A stretch of 64,000 nucleotides of DNA from Pseudomonas salomonii (GTDB taxonomy: Bacteria; Pseudomonadota; Gammaproteobacteria; Pseudomonadales; Pseudomonadaceae), in contig NZ_FNOX01000005.1 in the NCBI RefSeq assembly GCF_900107155.1, positions 400,602 through 464,601 of the forward strand, in the 5' to 3' direction. This document shows positions 24,881-34,045 of the stretch, one piece after another (position 1 is the first letter of the stretch; the number at the start of each line of letters is the position of its first letter). The notes beneath the pieces were generated by a model. That model made no database searches. It was not told where the DNA came from and was given only the letters and a program-made list of their open reading frames with translations. The translations under genes and the position numbers were made by a program.

Positions 24881-26797
24881 TTATTCGATCTCCAGCAAAA
24901 CCTGGCGATTGCGCACTTGATCACCTGCGACGACCTGCACACCCTTGATCACACCGTCGATGCCGGCCGTCAGCGGATGCTCCATTTTCATGGCTTCGAG
25001 CACCAGCAGCAGTTGGCCTTTGCTGACGCGTTCACCGGCGCTCACGCGGATATCGACAATCGCGCCGTCCATAGGCGCCTTGACGACGCCGGTGCTGGCG
25101 TCGGCCTGGCGGCTGGCGACCTGTTGGGTGTGGTTGATGATCTTCACGCCCGGCAGCCAGAGTTGAGTGTCGTCCAGGTGATAGGGCAGGCGCCGGCGAA
25201 CGCCGTTGATCACCAGCGTGGCCCAGCGGCCGTCGGTGGTCAGGTCGTGGATCTCGATGCCGTTGGCTTGCAGGTGGTTGCCCTCCAGTACACTGACGTC
25301 AAGGTCCCGCACCTCTTCGTTCACCGTCAGGCGATAGCGCCAGGGCGCATTGTTGCGCCATCCCGACAAGCCTTGGCGGTGGGCGCTGGCACTGTGTTGG
25401 TAAAACAGCGCGGCGGCCAGGGCAAGCTGCTCATCTGTCGCGGCGTGACGCGGAATGTGATTGAAGTGCTCGGCGATAAACCCGGTGCTGAACTCGCCCG
25501 CGATAAAGTCCGCGTGCCTGAGCAGGTCCACCAGCAAAGCCTGGTTGGTGGTGATGCCCAGCAACACCGTGTCTTGCACTGCGCGCAGCAATTTGCGCCG
25601 GGCCTCTTCGCGGGTGGCGCCATGGGCGATGATTTTGCCCAGCATGGCGTCATAGAACGGGCTGATGCGCTGGCCTTCCAGCACGCCGTGGTCGATGCGT
25701 ACGCCGCCAGCCGGTTCCCAGCGCAGCACATCGCCGGTTTGCGGCAAAAAGCCCTGGGCCGGATCTTCGGCGTACAGGCGCACCTCCATGGCGTGGCCGG
25801 TCAGGGTCACGTCGGCCTGTTGCAACGGCAGCGCGTCGCCGGCGGCGATGTTCAGTTGCAACTCAACCAGGTCCAACCCCGTGATCAGTTCGGTGACCGG
25901 GTGCTCCACTTGCAGGCGGGTGTTCATTTCCAGGAAGTAGAAGTGGCCGTTGCGGTCGAGCAGGAACTCCACCGTGCCTGCACCGACGTAATTGACCGCA
26001 CGCCCGGCCTTCAGCGCCGCTTCGCCCATGGCTTGGCGCAGCGCGGGCGTCATCACCGGGCAGGGCGCTTCTTCGATGACTTTCTGGTGGCGGCGCTGGA
26101 TCGAACAGTCGCGTTCGCCCAGGTAGATGAGGTGGCCGTGGCTGTCGCCGAACAGTTGGATTTCAACGTGGCGCGGGTCGATCAGGGCTTGTTCGAGGAT
26201 CAGTTCGTCGCTGCCAAACGCGTTGAGGGCTTCGGAGCGTGCGGTGCGCAGTTGGTCGAGCAGTTGGCTGCTGCCGTGGACCAGGCGCATGCCACGCCCG
26301 CCACCGCCGGCACTGGCTTTGATCATCAACGGGTAGCCGATGCGCTCAGCCTCTTGCTGCAAGGTCGCGTCATCCTGGGCAGTGCCTTGGTAACCGGCGA
26401 TGCACGGCACACCCGCGTCGAGCATGGCGAGTTTGGACTGGCGTTTGCTGCCCATCAGCTCGATGGCGGCCACGCTGGGGCCGATGAAGGTGAGGCCGGC
26501 GTCCAGGCAGGCTTGGGCGAAGGCGGCGTTTTCGGAGAGGAAACCGTAGCCGGGGTGGATGGCGTCGGCGCCTGTGCGTCTGGCGGCGTCGAGAATGGCC
26601 GCAATGTTGAGGTACGACTGGTTGACGGGTGCGGGGCCGACAGGGACGGCTTCGTCGGCCATTTGCACGTGCAGGGCCTGGGCGTCGGCGTCGCTGTAGA
26701 TGGCGACGGTTCTGTAACCCAGGGCCTGGGCGGTGCGCTGGATGCGGCAGGCGATTTCGCCGCGGTTGGCGATCAGGATTTTGGTGAATGCAGGCAT
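24881..26797 (-). CDS. atuF: Geranyl-CoA carboxylase biotin-carrying (alpha) subunit AtuF
   Basis: This 638-residue biotin-dependent carboxylase subunit has a biotin carboxylase domain from residue 1 to about 450 (KILIANRGEIACRIQRTA, ASAGGGGRGMRLV, FLEMNTRLQVEHPVTE). A linker and a C-terminal biotinyl domain follow, with the carrier lysine K604 in LEAMKMEH. With AtuC it would carboxylate cis-geranyl-CoA. Methylcrotonyl-CoA carboxylase (LiuD) is closely related, but the neighbourhood (atuA, atuB, divergent atuR, no HMG-CoA lyase) fits Atu. A REPIN lies between it and atuE, so it may be expressed at a different level. Confidence 0.88.
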   Translation of the reverse strand: MPAFTKILIANRGEIACRIQRTAQALGYRTVAIYSDADAQALHVQMADEAVPVGPAPVNQSYLNIAAILDAARRTGADAIHPGYGFLSENAAFAQACLDAGLTFIGPSVAAIELMGSKRQSKLAMLDAGVPCIAGYQGTAQDDATLQQEAERIGYPLMIKASAGGGGRGMRLVHGSSQLLDQLRTARSEALNAFGSDELILEQALIDPRHVEIQLFGDSHGHLIYLGERDCSIQRRHQKVIEEAPCPVMTPALRQAMGEAALKAGRAVNYVGAGTVEFLLDRNGHFYFLEMNTRLQVEHPVTELITGLDLVELQLNIAAGDALPLQQADVTLTGHAMEVRLYAEDPAQGFLPQTGDVLRWEPAGGVRIDHGVLEGQRISPFYDAMLGKIIAHGATREEARRKLLRAVQDTVLLGITTNQALLVDLLRHADFIAGEFSTGFIAEHFNHIPRHAATDEQLALAAALFYQHSASAHRQGLSGWRNNAPWRYRLTVNEEVRDLDVSVLEGNHLQANGIEIHDLTTDGRWATLVINGVRRRLPYHLDDTQLWLPGVKIINHTQQVASRQADASTGVVKAPMDGAIVDIRVSAGERVSKGQLLLVLEAMKMEHPLTAGIDGVIKGVQVVAGDQVRNRQVLLEIE

Positions 26798-26837
26798 GGG
26801 GTTATCCCTTGGATGATGGGGTGTTCGTGCTGGCCTC

Positions 26838-26909
26838 TTCGGGAGCAAGCCCCCTCCCACATTTGAAGGGGTTCACACATCAAAATGTGGGAGCGGGCTT
26901 GCTCGCGAA
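26838..26909. repeat. Imperfect REPIN between atuE and atuF
   Basis: TTCGGGAGCAAGCCCCCTCC (from 26838) pairs imperfectly with GGGAGCGGGCTTGCTCGCGAA (ending 26909). The two ATTT/AAAT-flanked halves lie head to head in the 116-bp gap between atuE and atuF. Confidence 0.85.
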
Positions 26910-26913
26910 AGCG

Positions 26914-27675
26914 TCATTTGCACCACCCAGGCTTACGCTTCTGTACAAAAGCCTGCGTCCCCTCAATCCCTTCCTCACTGCTCACCGCCTCGGCAAACCA
27001 CTGCGCGGCCTGATCCAACAGCGGGCCGACCGGCTGTTCCACACTGGCGAGCAACAGCGCTTTAGTCCGCGCATTCGCCCCCGGCGCACAGCGCAACACC
27101 TGCCCCAGCACTTCATCCAGCCGCTCTGCCAAGGCTTGTGCATCGCGCTCGACGTAATGCACCACGCCCAATCGCTGCGCCTCAACCCCATCAAACCGCG
27201 CCGCCGTCAGCGCCAGCCGCCGCGACTGGGTCAAGCCAATGCGCTTGACCACAAACGGCGCAATCTGCGCCGGCAACAAGCCCAGGCTGGTCTCCGGCAG
27301 GCCGAACTGCGCCTGGTGGTCGGCAATCGCGATATCACTCACGCACGCCAGCCCAAACCCGCCGCCCAGCACGGCGCCTTGCAGCACCACGATCACCACT
27401 TGCGGCACGGCTTCGACGGCTTGCAGCAGGGTGCCGAAGGCGCGGTTCAGCGCCTGCAACTGCCCGCCCGCCATGACCATGTCTTTCACATCCGCCCCGG
27501 CACAGAAGTGCCCGCCGGCGCCGCTGATCACCACGGCGCGCACCTGGCTGTCCAATTGTGCCAAGACCGCCTGCAGTTCGTTGACCATCTCCAGGCTCAT
27601 CGCATTACGGCTGGCGGGGCGGTTAAGGGTGATGTGCAGCACGCCGTTGTGTGGTTCGAGCAGCAGGGTGTTCAT
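26914..27675 (-). CDS. atuE: Enoyl-CoA hydratase family protein AtuE (isohexenylglutaconyl-CoA hydratase)
   Basis: A 253-residue crotonase-fold protein. The oxyanion-hole segments are seen: NRPASRNAMS with the HFCAGADVKDM loop, and VLQGAVLGGGFGLACVSDIAIA. The acidic residue in FGLPETSLGLLP is the usual catalytic position. In the Atu pathway it hydrates isohexenylglutaconyl-CoA. The ATG overlaps the atuD stop by four bases. A REPIN follows its stop codon. Confidence 0.87.
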   Translation of the reverse strand: MNTLLLEPHNGVLHITLNRPASRNAMSLEMVNELQAVLAQLDSQVRAVVISGAGGHFCAGADVKDMVMAGGQLQALNRAFGTLLQAVEAVPQVVIVVLQGAVLGGGFGLACVSDIAIADHQAQFGLPETSLGLLPAQIAPFVVKRIGLTQSRRLALTAARFDGVEAQRLGVVHYVERDAQALAERLDEVLGQVLRCAPGANARTKALLLASVEQPVGPLLDQAAQWFAEAVSSEEGIEGTQAFVQKRKPGWCK

Positions 27676-28829
27676 GATTTTTTCCCGGGCAGGGTGCCCA
27701 TCAATTTGCAGATGATGCCCAGCATGATTTCGTCGGCGCCGCCGCCAATCGACACCAGCCGCACATCACGGTAGGCGCGGGCCACCGGGTTGTCCCACAT
27801 AAAGCCCATGCCGCCCCAGTATTGCAGGCAGCTGTCGCTGACTTCACGGCCCAGGCGCCCGGCCTTGAGTTTGGCCATGGAGGCCAGGCGGGTCACATCC
27901 TGGCCTTTGATGTATTGCTCGGTGGCCTGGTAGACCAGCGCGCGCAGGCATTCAATTTCGGTGGATAACTCGGCCAGGCGAAAGTGGATGACCTGGTTGT
28001 CGATCAGCGCCTTGCCGAAGGTCTGGCGCTCTTTGCAGTATTCGATGGTGCTGTCGATGCAGTGCTCCAGGCCCTTGATCATATTGGCCGCGCCGAACAG
28101 GCGTTCTTCCTGGAACTGCAGCATTTGCATCATGAACCCCGCACCTTCGTGGCCGATGCGGTTGCGTTGCGGCACGCGCACACCGTCGAAAAACACCTGG
28201 GCGGTCTCGGAGCTGTGCATGCCGAGCTTTTCCAGCGGCGTGCTGACGCTGATGCCTGGGGTGGTCATCGGCACCATGATCAGTGATTTGTTGATATGCG
28301 GCTTGTCGTCGGAGGTGTTGGCCAGCAGGCAAATAAAGTCGGCGCTGGGCGAGTTGGTGATCCACATTTTGCTGCCGTTGATCACGTAGTCGTCGCCGTC
28401 CTTGCGCGCGTGGGTTTTAAGCCCCGCCACGTCGGAGCCGGCGCCGGTTTCCGAGACGCCGATGCAGCCCACCTGCTCGCCGCTGATGGCCGGGCGCAGG
28501 AACTCATCGCGCAGCTCATCGGAGCCGAAGCGGGCGAGGGCGGGCGTGCACATGTCGGTCTGCACGCCGATGGACATGGGGATGCCGCCGCAGTGAATGG
28601 TGCCGAACTCTTCAGCGGCCACGATTGAGTAGCTGTAGTCCAGGCCCATGCCGCCAAATCGTTCCGGCTTGGAAATGCCCAGCAGGCCGAGGTCGCCGGC
28701 CTTGCGGAAGATCTCGTGAATGGGGAAGCGCCCGGCTTTTTCCCACTCGTTCACATGCGGGTTGATCTCGCGGTCGACGAAGGCACGCACGGTGCGGCGC
28801 AGTTCCTGGTGTTCCTGGGTGAAGATCAT
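27672..28829 (-). CDS. atuD: Acyl-CoA dehydrogenase AtuD (citronellyl-CoA dehydrogenase)
   Basis: A 385-residue FAD-dependent acyl-CoA dehydrogenase. It has the N-terminal helical domain (IFTQEHQELRRTVRAFVDREINP) and FAD/substrate segments IGVSETGAGSDVAGLKT and KMWITNSPSADFI. The C-terminal helical domain includes CLQYWGGMGFMWDNPVARAYRDVRLVSIGGGADEIML. In the Atu pathway it oxidizes citronellyl-CoA to geranyl-CoA. The start at 28829 has AAGGAG upstream. A partial repeat lies between its start and the atuC stop. Confidence 0.88.
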   Translation of the reverse strand: MIFTQEHQELRRTVRAFVDREINPHVNEWEKAGRFPIHEIFRKAGDLGLLGISKPERFGGMGLDYSYSIVAAEEFGTIHCGGIPMSIGVQTDMCTPALARFGSDELRDEFLRPAISGEQVGCIGVSETGAGSDVAGLKTHARKDGDDYVINGSKMWITNSPSADFICLLANTSDDKPHINKSLIMVPMTTPGISVSTPLEKLGMHSSETAQVFFDGVRVPQRNRIGHEGAGFMMQMLQFQEERLFGAANMIKGLEHCIDSTIEYCKERQTFGKALIDNQVIHFRLAELSTEIECLRALVYQATEQYIKGQDVTRLASMAKLKAGRLGREVSDSCLQYWGGMGFMWDNPVARAYRDVRLVSIGGGADEIMLGIICKLMGTLPGKKS

Positions 28830-28845
28830 GGTTGTTCTCCTTGTT

Positions 28846-28896
28846 GGGACGCGGAGCGTCCTTGGCTGCATTACCACGCGGAGCGTGGGAACGATC
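28846..28896. repeat. Half GATCGTTCCCACGC repeat between atuC and atuD
   Basis: GGGACGCGGAGCGTCC plus CCACGCGGAGCGTGGGAACGATC corresponds to one half of the 123-bp element at 420-542. Its terminal GATC supplies part of the atuC TGA stop (28895-28897). Confidence 0.85.
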
Positions 28897-30508
28897 AGCG
28901 CGCTACACCAAAACTGTTGGGCTGCAGTTGGCGCACCTCGGCCTCGTGGCAGATGTCCAGCAAGAACCCCACTAGCGTGCGGGTATCGCGCGGATCAATC
29001 AGCCCGTCGTCCCACAGGTTGGCGCTGCCATACAGCGCGGTGGACTGGCTGTCGAGCTTCTGCGCGGTGACCTGTTCGAGCATGTCCAGCATCTTGGGGT
29101 CGGGCACCAAACCGTCTTTCAATTGCTTGGCCTCAGTCACGATGCGCAGCACCTTGCCCGCCTGCGCGCCGCCCATCACCGCCGTGCGGCTGTTGGGCCA
29201 GGCGAAGATAAACCGTGGGTCCAGGCCACGGCCGCACATCGCATAGTTGCCTGCACCATAAGAGCCGCCGACCACTACCGTGAGTTTAGGCACCCGCGCA
29301 TTGGCCACCGCCTGGATCATCTTCGCGCCGTGCTTGATCACGCCTTGTTGCTCCGACTCGGTGCCGACCATAAAGCCGGTGGTGTTGTGCAGGAACAACA
29401 GCGGCGTGCGGCTCTGGTCGCACAGTTGGATAAATTGCGCCGCCTTGCTCGCGCCCTTGGGCGTAATGGGGCCGTTGTTGCCGATCACACCGACGGCGCG
29501 GCCCTGGATATGCAAGTGGCCGCAGACGGTATGGGCATCGAATTCGCCTTTGAATTCGAGGAAGTGTGAGCCGTCGGCCAGGCGTGCGAGGATTTCGCGC
29601 ACGTCGTAGGGTTTTTTCGGGTCGTCGGGGATCAGTCCCAGCAACTCGTCAATCGGATACAGCGGCTCCTTGTAAGCCCGTTGTGGAACAGGCGGCAGAC
29701 GATCATCCCAAGGCAGCAGGCTGACGATTTCGCGCACGATGCGCACGCCGTCGGCATCGTTTTCCGCCAGGTATTCGGCCGTACCGGCGGTTTGCGCGTG
29801 CATCTCGGCGCCGCCCAATTCTTCGTCGGTCGCGACTTCGCCGGTGGCGGCCTTGAGCAGCGGCGGCCCGGCCAGAAACAGCTTGGCCTTGCCGCGCACC
29901 ACCACCACGTAATCCGACAGCCCCGGCTGATACGCCCCGCCAGCGGTAGCCGAGCCGTGCACCACGGTGATCTGCGGCAAGCCCATGGCCGACATGCGCG
30001 CCTGGTTGGCGAAGCTGCGCGCGCCTTCGACGAAAATCTCCGCCGCGTAGTTGAGGTTGGCACCGCCGCTTTCGGCCAGGGTCACCACCGGCAGTTTGTT
30101 TTCCATGGCGATCTGTTGCAGGCGCAGGGATTTTTTCAGGCCGGACGGCGAAATGGTGCCGCCCTTGATCGCGCTGTTGTTGGCTACCACCAGCATGCGC
30201 ACGCCGCTGACGTAGCCGATACCGGCAATCAGGCCGCCACCGGCGGCGCTGCCGTCTTTGTCGTCGTGGAGTTTGTAGCCGGCCAGGCTGGCCAATTCCA
30301 GAAACGGCGCGCCGGGGTCCAGCAGCAGGTTGAGGCGCTCGCGGGGCAACAGTTGGCCGCGTTTGTCGAACTTGGGCTTGGCTTCCTGGGCTTTGGCGAG
30401 CAGGTTGTGCTCCAGCTGGCGTAACTGCTGGATGCTTGCGAGCATGGCTTCGCGGTTTTGCGCGAACTGTGGGCTGTGGGCGTCGATCAGGCTTTCAATC
30501 ACCGGCAT
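28895..30508 (-). CDS. atuC: Geranyl-CoA carboxylase carboxyltransferase (beta) subunit AtuC
   Basis: A 537-residue carboxyltransferase with two crotonase-like halves. The N-terminal half includes KRGQLLPRERLNLLLDPGAPFLELASLAGY and GSATAGGAYQPGLSDYVV. The C-terminal half includes HLHIQGRAVGVIGNNGPI, FLHNTTGFMVG, GGSYGAGNYAMCGRG and AWPNSRTAVMGGAQAG. It receives the carboxyl group from the biotin of AtuF. The start lies three bases after the atuB stop, with GGAG upstream. Confidence 0.9.
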   Translation of the reverse strand: MPVIESLIDAHSPQFAQNREAMLASIQQLRQLEHNLLAKAQEAKPKFDKRGQLLPRERLNLLLDPGAPFLELASLAGYKLHDDKDGSAAGGGLIAGIGYVSGVRMLVVANNSAIKGGTISPSGLKKSLRLQQIAMENKLPVVTLAESGGANLNYAAEIFVEGARSFANQARMSAMGLPQITVVHGSATAGGAYQPGLSDYVVVVRGKAKLFLAGPPLLKAATGEVATDEELGGAEMHAQTAGTAEYLAENDADGVRIVREIVSLLPWDDRLPPVPQRAYKEPLYPIDELLGLIPDDPKKPYDVREILARLADGSHFLEFKGEFDAHTVCGHLHIQGRAVGVIGNNGPITPKGASKAAQFIQLCDQSRTPLLFLHNTTGFMVGTESEQQGVIKHGAKMIQAVANARVPKLTVVVGGSYGAGNYAMCGRGLDPRFIFAWPNSRTAVMGGAQAGKVLRIVTEAKQLKDGLVPDPKMLDMLEQVTAQKLDSQSTALYGSANLWDDGLIDPRDTRTLVGFLLDICHEAEVRQLQPNSFGVAR

Positions 30509-30511
30509 GGT

Positions 30512-31384
30512 TTAGGGCTCCGTCTTCAGCACATCGGGCAAATACGCACGGTGGAAACCATTGAACGCCTCGCTCGGCGGCTGCGCTTTGTGCAGCGGCC
30601 AGGCGCGGCTGCCCAGGCTGGCGGCGCCGTCGATGCGCAAGGTGCTGCCGCTGATAAAGGCGGCGGCGGGGCTGAGCAAAAACACGATGGCCGCGCTGAC
30701 TTCCGATTCGGTGCCGATGCGTTTGAGCGGCACGTGTTCGCGCAAGGTGGGGATCACCGCCTTGAACGCGCCTTCGTAGGTGTCCATGCCGCTGGATGCT
30801 ATCCAGCCCGGCGCAACGGCGTTGACGCGCACCCCGGCGTAACCCCATTCGAAGGCGGCGGTCTTGGTGAAGTTGTCCATGCCTGAACGTGCTGCGCCCG
30901 AGTGGCCCATGCCGGGCATGCCGCCCCACATGTCGGCGAGCATGTTGACGATGGCGCCGCCGTGCTTGCTCATCGACTGGTTGAACACTTCCCGCGCCAT
31001 CAGGAAACCGCCGACCAGGTTGGTGCGCAGCACGGTTTCAAAGCCTTTTTGATTGATCGACGCCAGTGGCGACGGGTATTGGCCGCCGGCGTTGTTGACC
31101 AACCCATGGATCGGCCCGTGCTCGCGGAGGATCTGCGTGACCAGCGCTTTCACCGCTTCTTCATCGCGAATGTCGCAGGCTTGCCAGTGCGCGGTGCCGC
31201 CGTCTTCGGCGATTTCGGCCGCGACGTTTTGCAGCTTTTGCGGCTTGCGCCCCACCAGTATCACGCTGGCGCCAAGGGCCGCCAGTTCATGGGCGGTGCA
31301 GCGGCCAATGCCGCTGCCGCCGCCGGTGACTATCACGGTTTGCCCCTGGAACAGGTCGGCTTTGAAGATCGAGTCGAAGGCCAC
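30512..31384 (-). CDS. atuB: Short-chain dehydrogenase AtuB
   Basis: A 290-residue classical-type SDR with the cofactor motif TGGGSGIG near residue 21, NNAGGQYPSPL, and a C-terminal extension after the normal SDR length. The usual catalytic YxxxK is not obvious: the expected place reads SGAARSGMDNFTKTAAFEWG, where the Tyr is missing and the Lys is kept. This resembles 2,4-dienoyl-CoA-reductase-like SDRs. The step in acyclic-terpene catabolism is not well defined in the family. It sits between atuA (12 bp) and atuC (3 bp). Confidence 0.87.
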   Translation of the reverse strand: MAFDSIFKADLFQGQTVIVTGGGSGIGRCTAHELAALGASVILVGRKPQKLQNVAAEIAEDGGTAHWQACDIRDEEAVKALVTQILREHGPIHGLVNNAGGQYPSPLASINQKGFETVLRTNLVGGFLMAREVFNQSMSKHGGAIVNMLADMWGGMPGMGHSGAARSGMDNFTKTAAFEWGYAGVRVNAVAPGWIASSGMDTYEGAFKAVIPTLREHVPLKRIGTESEVSAAIVFLLSPAAAFISGSTLRIDGAASLGSRAWPLHKAQPPSEAFNGFHRAYLPDVLKTEP

Positions 31385-31396
31385 GGCGACGGTCCT

Positions 31397-33175
31397 TTAG
31401 GAGAGTTGATCGGCTAGGTGTTGCGGCACGGCGATGGGAATTTCCAGCAACTGCTGGGCGAAGGCCTTGCCTTGCGGGTCGATGCGCAGGCTGGCGATGC
31501 CGCCGCCGCCCAACGCGTTTTCCAGCAGAAAATTCAAGCTGTGGCTGCCGGGCAAGTACCAGCGCTCGACACGGCCGTGAAGTGGGTCGAGCACATGGCT
31601 CATCCAGTCGACGATCACCTCCGGCGTGAGTGCTTCGGCGATCCATGGCAGGTAGTCGGGGTGGCGGGCGATCACGCCGATGTTGCTGTGGTTGCCCTTG
31701 TCGCCGGAGCGCGCCACGGCCAGTTTCACCAGGGGCACACTGGCGTCGGCGCGGCCTTCGGGCTTGGGCGGATCGATCGGTGCGGCGGGTGTGCGCATGG
31801 GCGCTGATGAAGGCAACGCAACGGCGTGACGCTCGCCTTGGAAGTCGACCAGCGGCGTACAGGATGACTTGTCGATCAGGAATGAAAACAGCCGGATCAG
31901 CGGGTACACCGTCGGCCGCCCGCCGACGATGCCGGTCAAGCCGGGCGCCATGGCGGTCGCCGCCTGAGCGATCTCGCGCGCGAACAGCACCAAGGCCTGC
32001 TTGCTCGGGTGGCGTACCGCCAATTTCACCACCACCTCGCGGCAATCCTGGCGCTGGGTGTGGGCGCCGTAGGTGGCTTCGCTGCCAAGCAGTTCGATAT
32101 TGACCTCAGTGTAAGGCGCCCAACCGCGTTGGCTGAACAGCTCCGAGGTTTTGTTGATGATCGCCTGGCCGACCCGTTCCGCCTTGGCCACCGCGTCGAT
32201 CCCGGCGATCAGGCAACTGGCGGTGCAGCGGAAACCGTCGGGGTAAGTGGCGCTGACCTTGTACTGGTCGGTGGGCGGCAAACCCTTGGCGCCGTGCAGG
32301 CGCACGCAATTTTTGCCTTGCTGCTGCAGGTTGACCTGGCTGAAATCGCAGATTACATCGGGCAGTAAATACGCGCGCGGGTCGCCGATTTCATACAGCA
32401 ACTGTTCGGCCACGCTGAGTTCGCTGATCAGCCCGCCGGTGCCGGCGACTTTATTCACGCTGAATTGGCCGTCGGCGCTGACCTCGACGATGGGAAAACC
32501 GATGTGCTCGTAGTCCGGTACATCACGCCAATCGGTGAAGTTACCGCCGCAGCACTGCGCGCCACATTCGATGATATGCCCGGCGAGCGCGGCTTGAGCG
32601 AGGCGGTCGTAGTCCTGCCACGACCAGTTGAATTCATGCACCAACGCGGCGCTGACCACGGCGCTGTCGACCACGCGCCCGGTAATCACAATATCGGCGC
32701 CCAGCGCCAGTGCCTGGGCAATGCCGGGTGCGCCGAGGTAGGCATTGGCCGAGACGCACACTGGCGGCAGGGGCGCGCCGTTGAACATATCGGTGATGTT
32801 GTGCAGTTGCTTGAGTTGAGGTTGCAGGTCATCGCCCAGCAGCACCGCGATTTTCAGCGGCACATCGGCCTTGTCGCAGGCCGCTTGCAGGGCGGCGGCG
32901 CAGGCGTGGGGGTGGATGCCGCCGGCGTTGCTGATCACGCGGATGCCCTGGCGCTGGATATCGCCGAGCAACGGCGTGAGCACCTCGACAAAGTCCGTGG
33001 CGTAACCGGCCTGGGGATCTTTCATCCGCGCACCGGCAAGAATCGACATCGTGACTTCCGCCAGGTAGTCGAACACCAGGTAATCCAGGGCGCCGCCGTG
33101 CACCAGTTGGGCGGCAGCCGTGCAGGTGTCGCCCCAGAAGGCGCTGGCGCAGCCGATACGAACCGTTTTGCTCAT
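31397..33175 (-). CDS. atuA: AtuA, DUF1446-family protein of the terpene-utilization operon
   Basis: A 592-residue protein with a long N-terminal DUF1446 domain ([77 protein letters not shown]). A C-terminal segment of about 100 residues follows ([25 protein letters not shown]). It is the first gene of the atu operon and is required for growth on citronellol in P. aeruginosa, but its biochemical role is not established. It faces atuR across a 153-bp gap with two operators. Confidence 0.9.
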   Translation of the reverse strand: MSKTVRIGCASAFWGDTCTAAAQLVHGGALDYLVFDYLAEVTMSILAGARMKDPQAGYATDFVEVLTPLLGDIQRQGIRVISNAGGIHPHACAAALQAACDKADVPLKIAVLLGDDLQPQLKQLHNITDMFNGAPLPPVCVSANAYLGAPGIAQALALGADIVITGRVVDSAVVSAALVHEFNWSWQDYDRLAQAALAGHIIECGAQCCGGNFTDWRDVPDYEHIGFPIVEVSADGQFSVNKVAGTGGLISELSVAEQLLYEIGDPRAYLLPDVICDFSQVNLQQQGKNCVRLHGAKGLPPTDQYKVSATYPDGFRCTASCLIAGIDAVAKAERVGQAIINKTSELFSQRGWAPYTEVNIELLGSEATYGAHTQRQDCREVVVKLAVRHPSKQALVLFAREIAQAATAMAPGLTGIVGGRPTVYPLIRLFSFLIDKSSCTPLVDFQGERHAVALPSSAPMRTPAAPIDPPKPEGRADASVPLVKLAVARSGDKGNHSNIGVIARHPDYLPWIAEALTPEVIVDWMSHVLDPLHGRVERWYLPGSHSLNFLLENALGGGGIASLRIDPQGKAFAQQLLEIPIAVPQHLADQLS

Positions 33176-33211
33176 GAGAAATCCCTCCTCCGATGGCTGG
33201 CATCGAGACTA

Positions 33212-33227
33212 CCAAGCAAGCGCTTGG
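33212..33227. promoter_or_regulatory. AtuR operator 1
   Basis: CCAAGC-AAGC-GCTTGG, an exact 6-bp inverted repeat with a 4-bp spacer. It is the exact reverse complement of operator 2. AtuR of P. aeruginosa is known to bind two inverted repeats in this same intergenic position. Confidence 0.85.
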
Positions 33228-33254
33228 TTTGTAAACCGTTGACATAAGTTTTGC

Positions 33255-33270
33255 CCAAGCGCTTGCTTGG
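33255..33270. promoter_or_regulatory. AtuR operator 2
   Basis: CCAAGC-GCTT-GCTTGG, the mirror of operator 1, 43 bp centre to centre (about four helical turns). A TTGACA (33239-33244) lies between the two and could be a -35 element towards atuR, so a repressor on both sites would cover both divergent promoters. Confidence 0.85.
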
Positions 33271-33328
33271 CTGACGGCCACGGCCTAAATTGCCGCCCAA
33301 GACGTCAGTAGAGATGAAGGAGAGCAGC

Positions 33329-33952
33329 ATGGATGAGCACAAAGCCCTGCGGGTGATGCGCACCATGGTCGACGGCGGCCAGTTGACCGACCCCGACAGT
33401 GCCCGGGGCAAGTTGCTGCAAACCGCGGCTCACCTGTTTCGCAACAAGGGTTTCGAGCGCACCACCGTGCGTGACCTGGCCAGTGCCGTGGGCATTCAGT
33501 CCGGCAGTATCTTTCATCACTTCAAGAGCAAGGACGAGATCCTGCGTGCCGTGATGGAGGAAACCATCCACTACAACACCGCGATGATGCGTGCTTCACT
33601 TGAAGAGGCCAGCAACGTGCGCGAACGTGTGCTGGCGCTGATCCGCTGCGAGTTGCAGTCGATCATGGGCGGCAGTGGCGAGGCCATGGCGGTGTTGGTT
33701 TATGAATGGCGTTCGCTGTCGGCCGAGGGCCAGGCCCAGGTGCTGGCGCTGCGCGATGTGTATGAGGACATCTGGCTGCAAGTGCTGGGCGAGGCCAAGG
33801 CGGCGGGTTACATCCGCGGGGATGTGTTTATCACTCGGCGCTTCCTGACCGGCGCCTTGTCCTGGACCACCACCTGGTTTCGCGCCGAAGGCAGCCTGAC
33901 CCTCGAGCAGTTGGCCGAGCAGGCGCTGTTGATGGTGCTTAAAGCCGATTGA
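33329..33952 (+). CDS. atuR: TetR-family repressor AtuR
   Basis: A 207-residue regulator. The TetR N-terminal DNA-binding domain is at about 27-75 (LLQTAAHLFRNKGFERTTVRDLASAVGIQSGSIFHHFKSKDEIL), preceded by a short N-terminal arm. The ligand domain fills the rest. Its P. aeruginosa homologue represses atuA-H until a terpene-derived acyl-CoA appears. The ATG at 33329 follows AAGGAGAGCAGC. It is divergent from atuA with the two operators between. Confidence 0.9.
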   Translation: MDEHKALRVMRTMVDGGQLTDPDSARGKLLQTAAHLFRNKGFERTTVRDLASAVGIQSGSIFHHFKSKDEILRAVMEETIHYNTAMMRASLEEASNVRERVLALIRCELQSIMGGSGEAMAVLVYEWRSLSAEGQAQVLALRDVYEDIWLQVLGEAKAAGYIRGDVFITRRFLTGALSWTTTWFRAEGSLTLEQLAEQALLMVLKAD

Positions 33953-34045
33953 GGTGCAAGCTATTAATTTGCCGACGGAAAGTTGTCTCACCTGACAAAA
34001 ACGCCTAGCTTATTGCCATCAGAGTGTTAAACGGTGTGTGCCTCA

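Noticed and set aside
24881..33952. Leucine/isovalerate (liu) operon as the identity of this cluster
   Set aside because: The DUF1446 gene and SDR are present and HMG-CoA lyase is absent; order and divergent TetR match atu.
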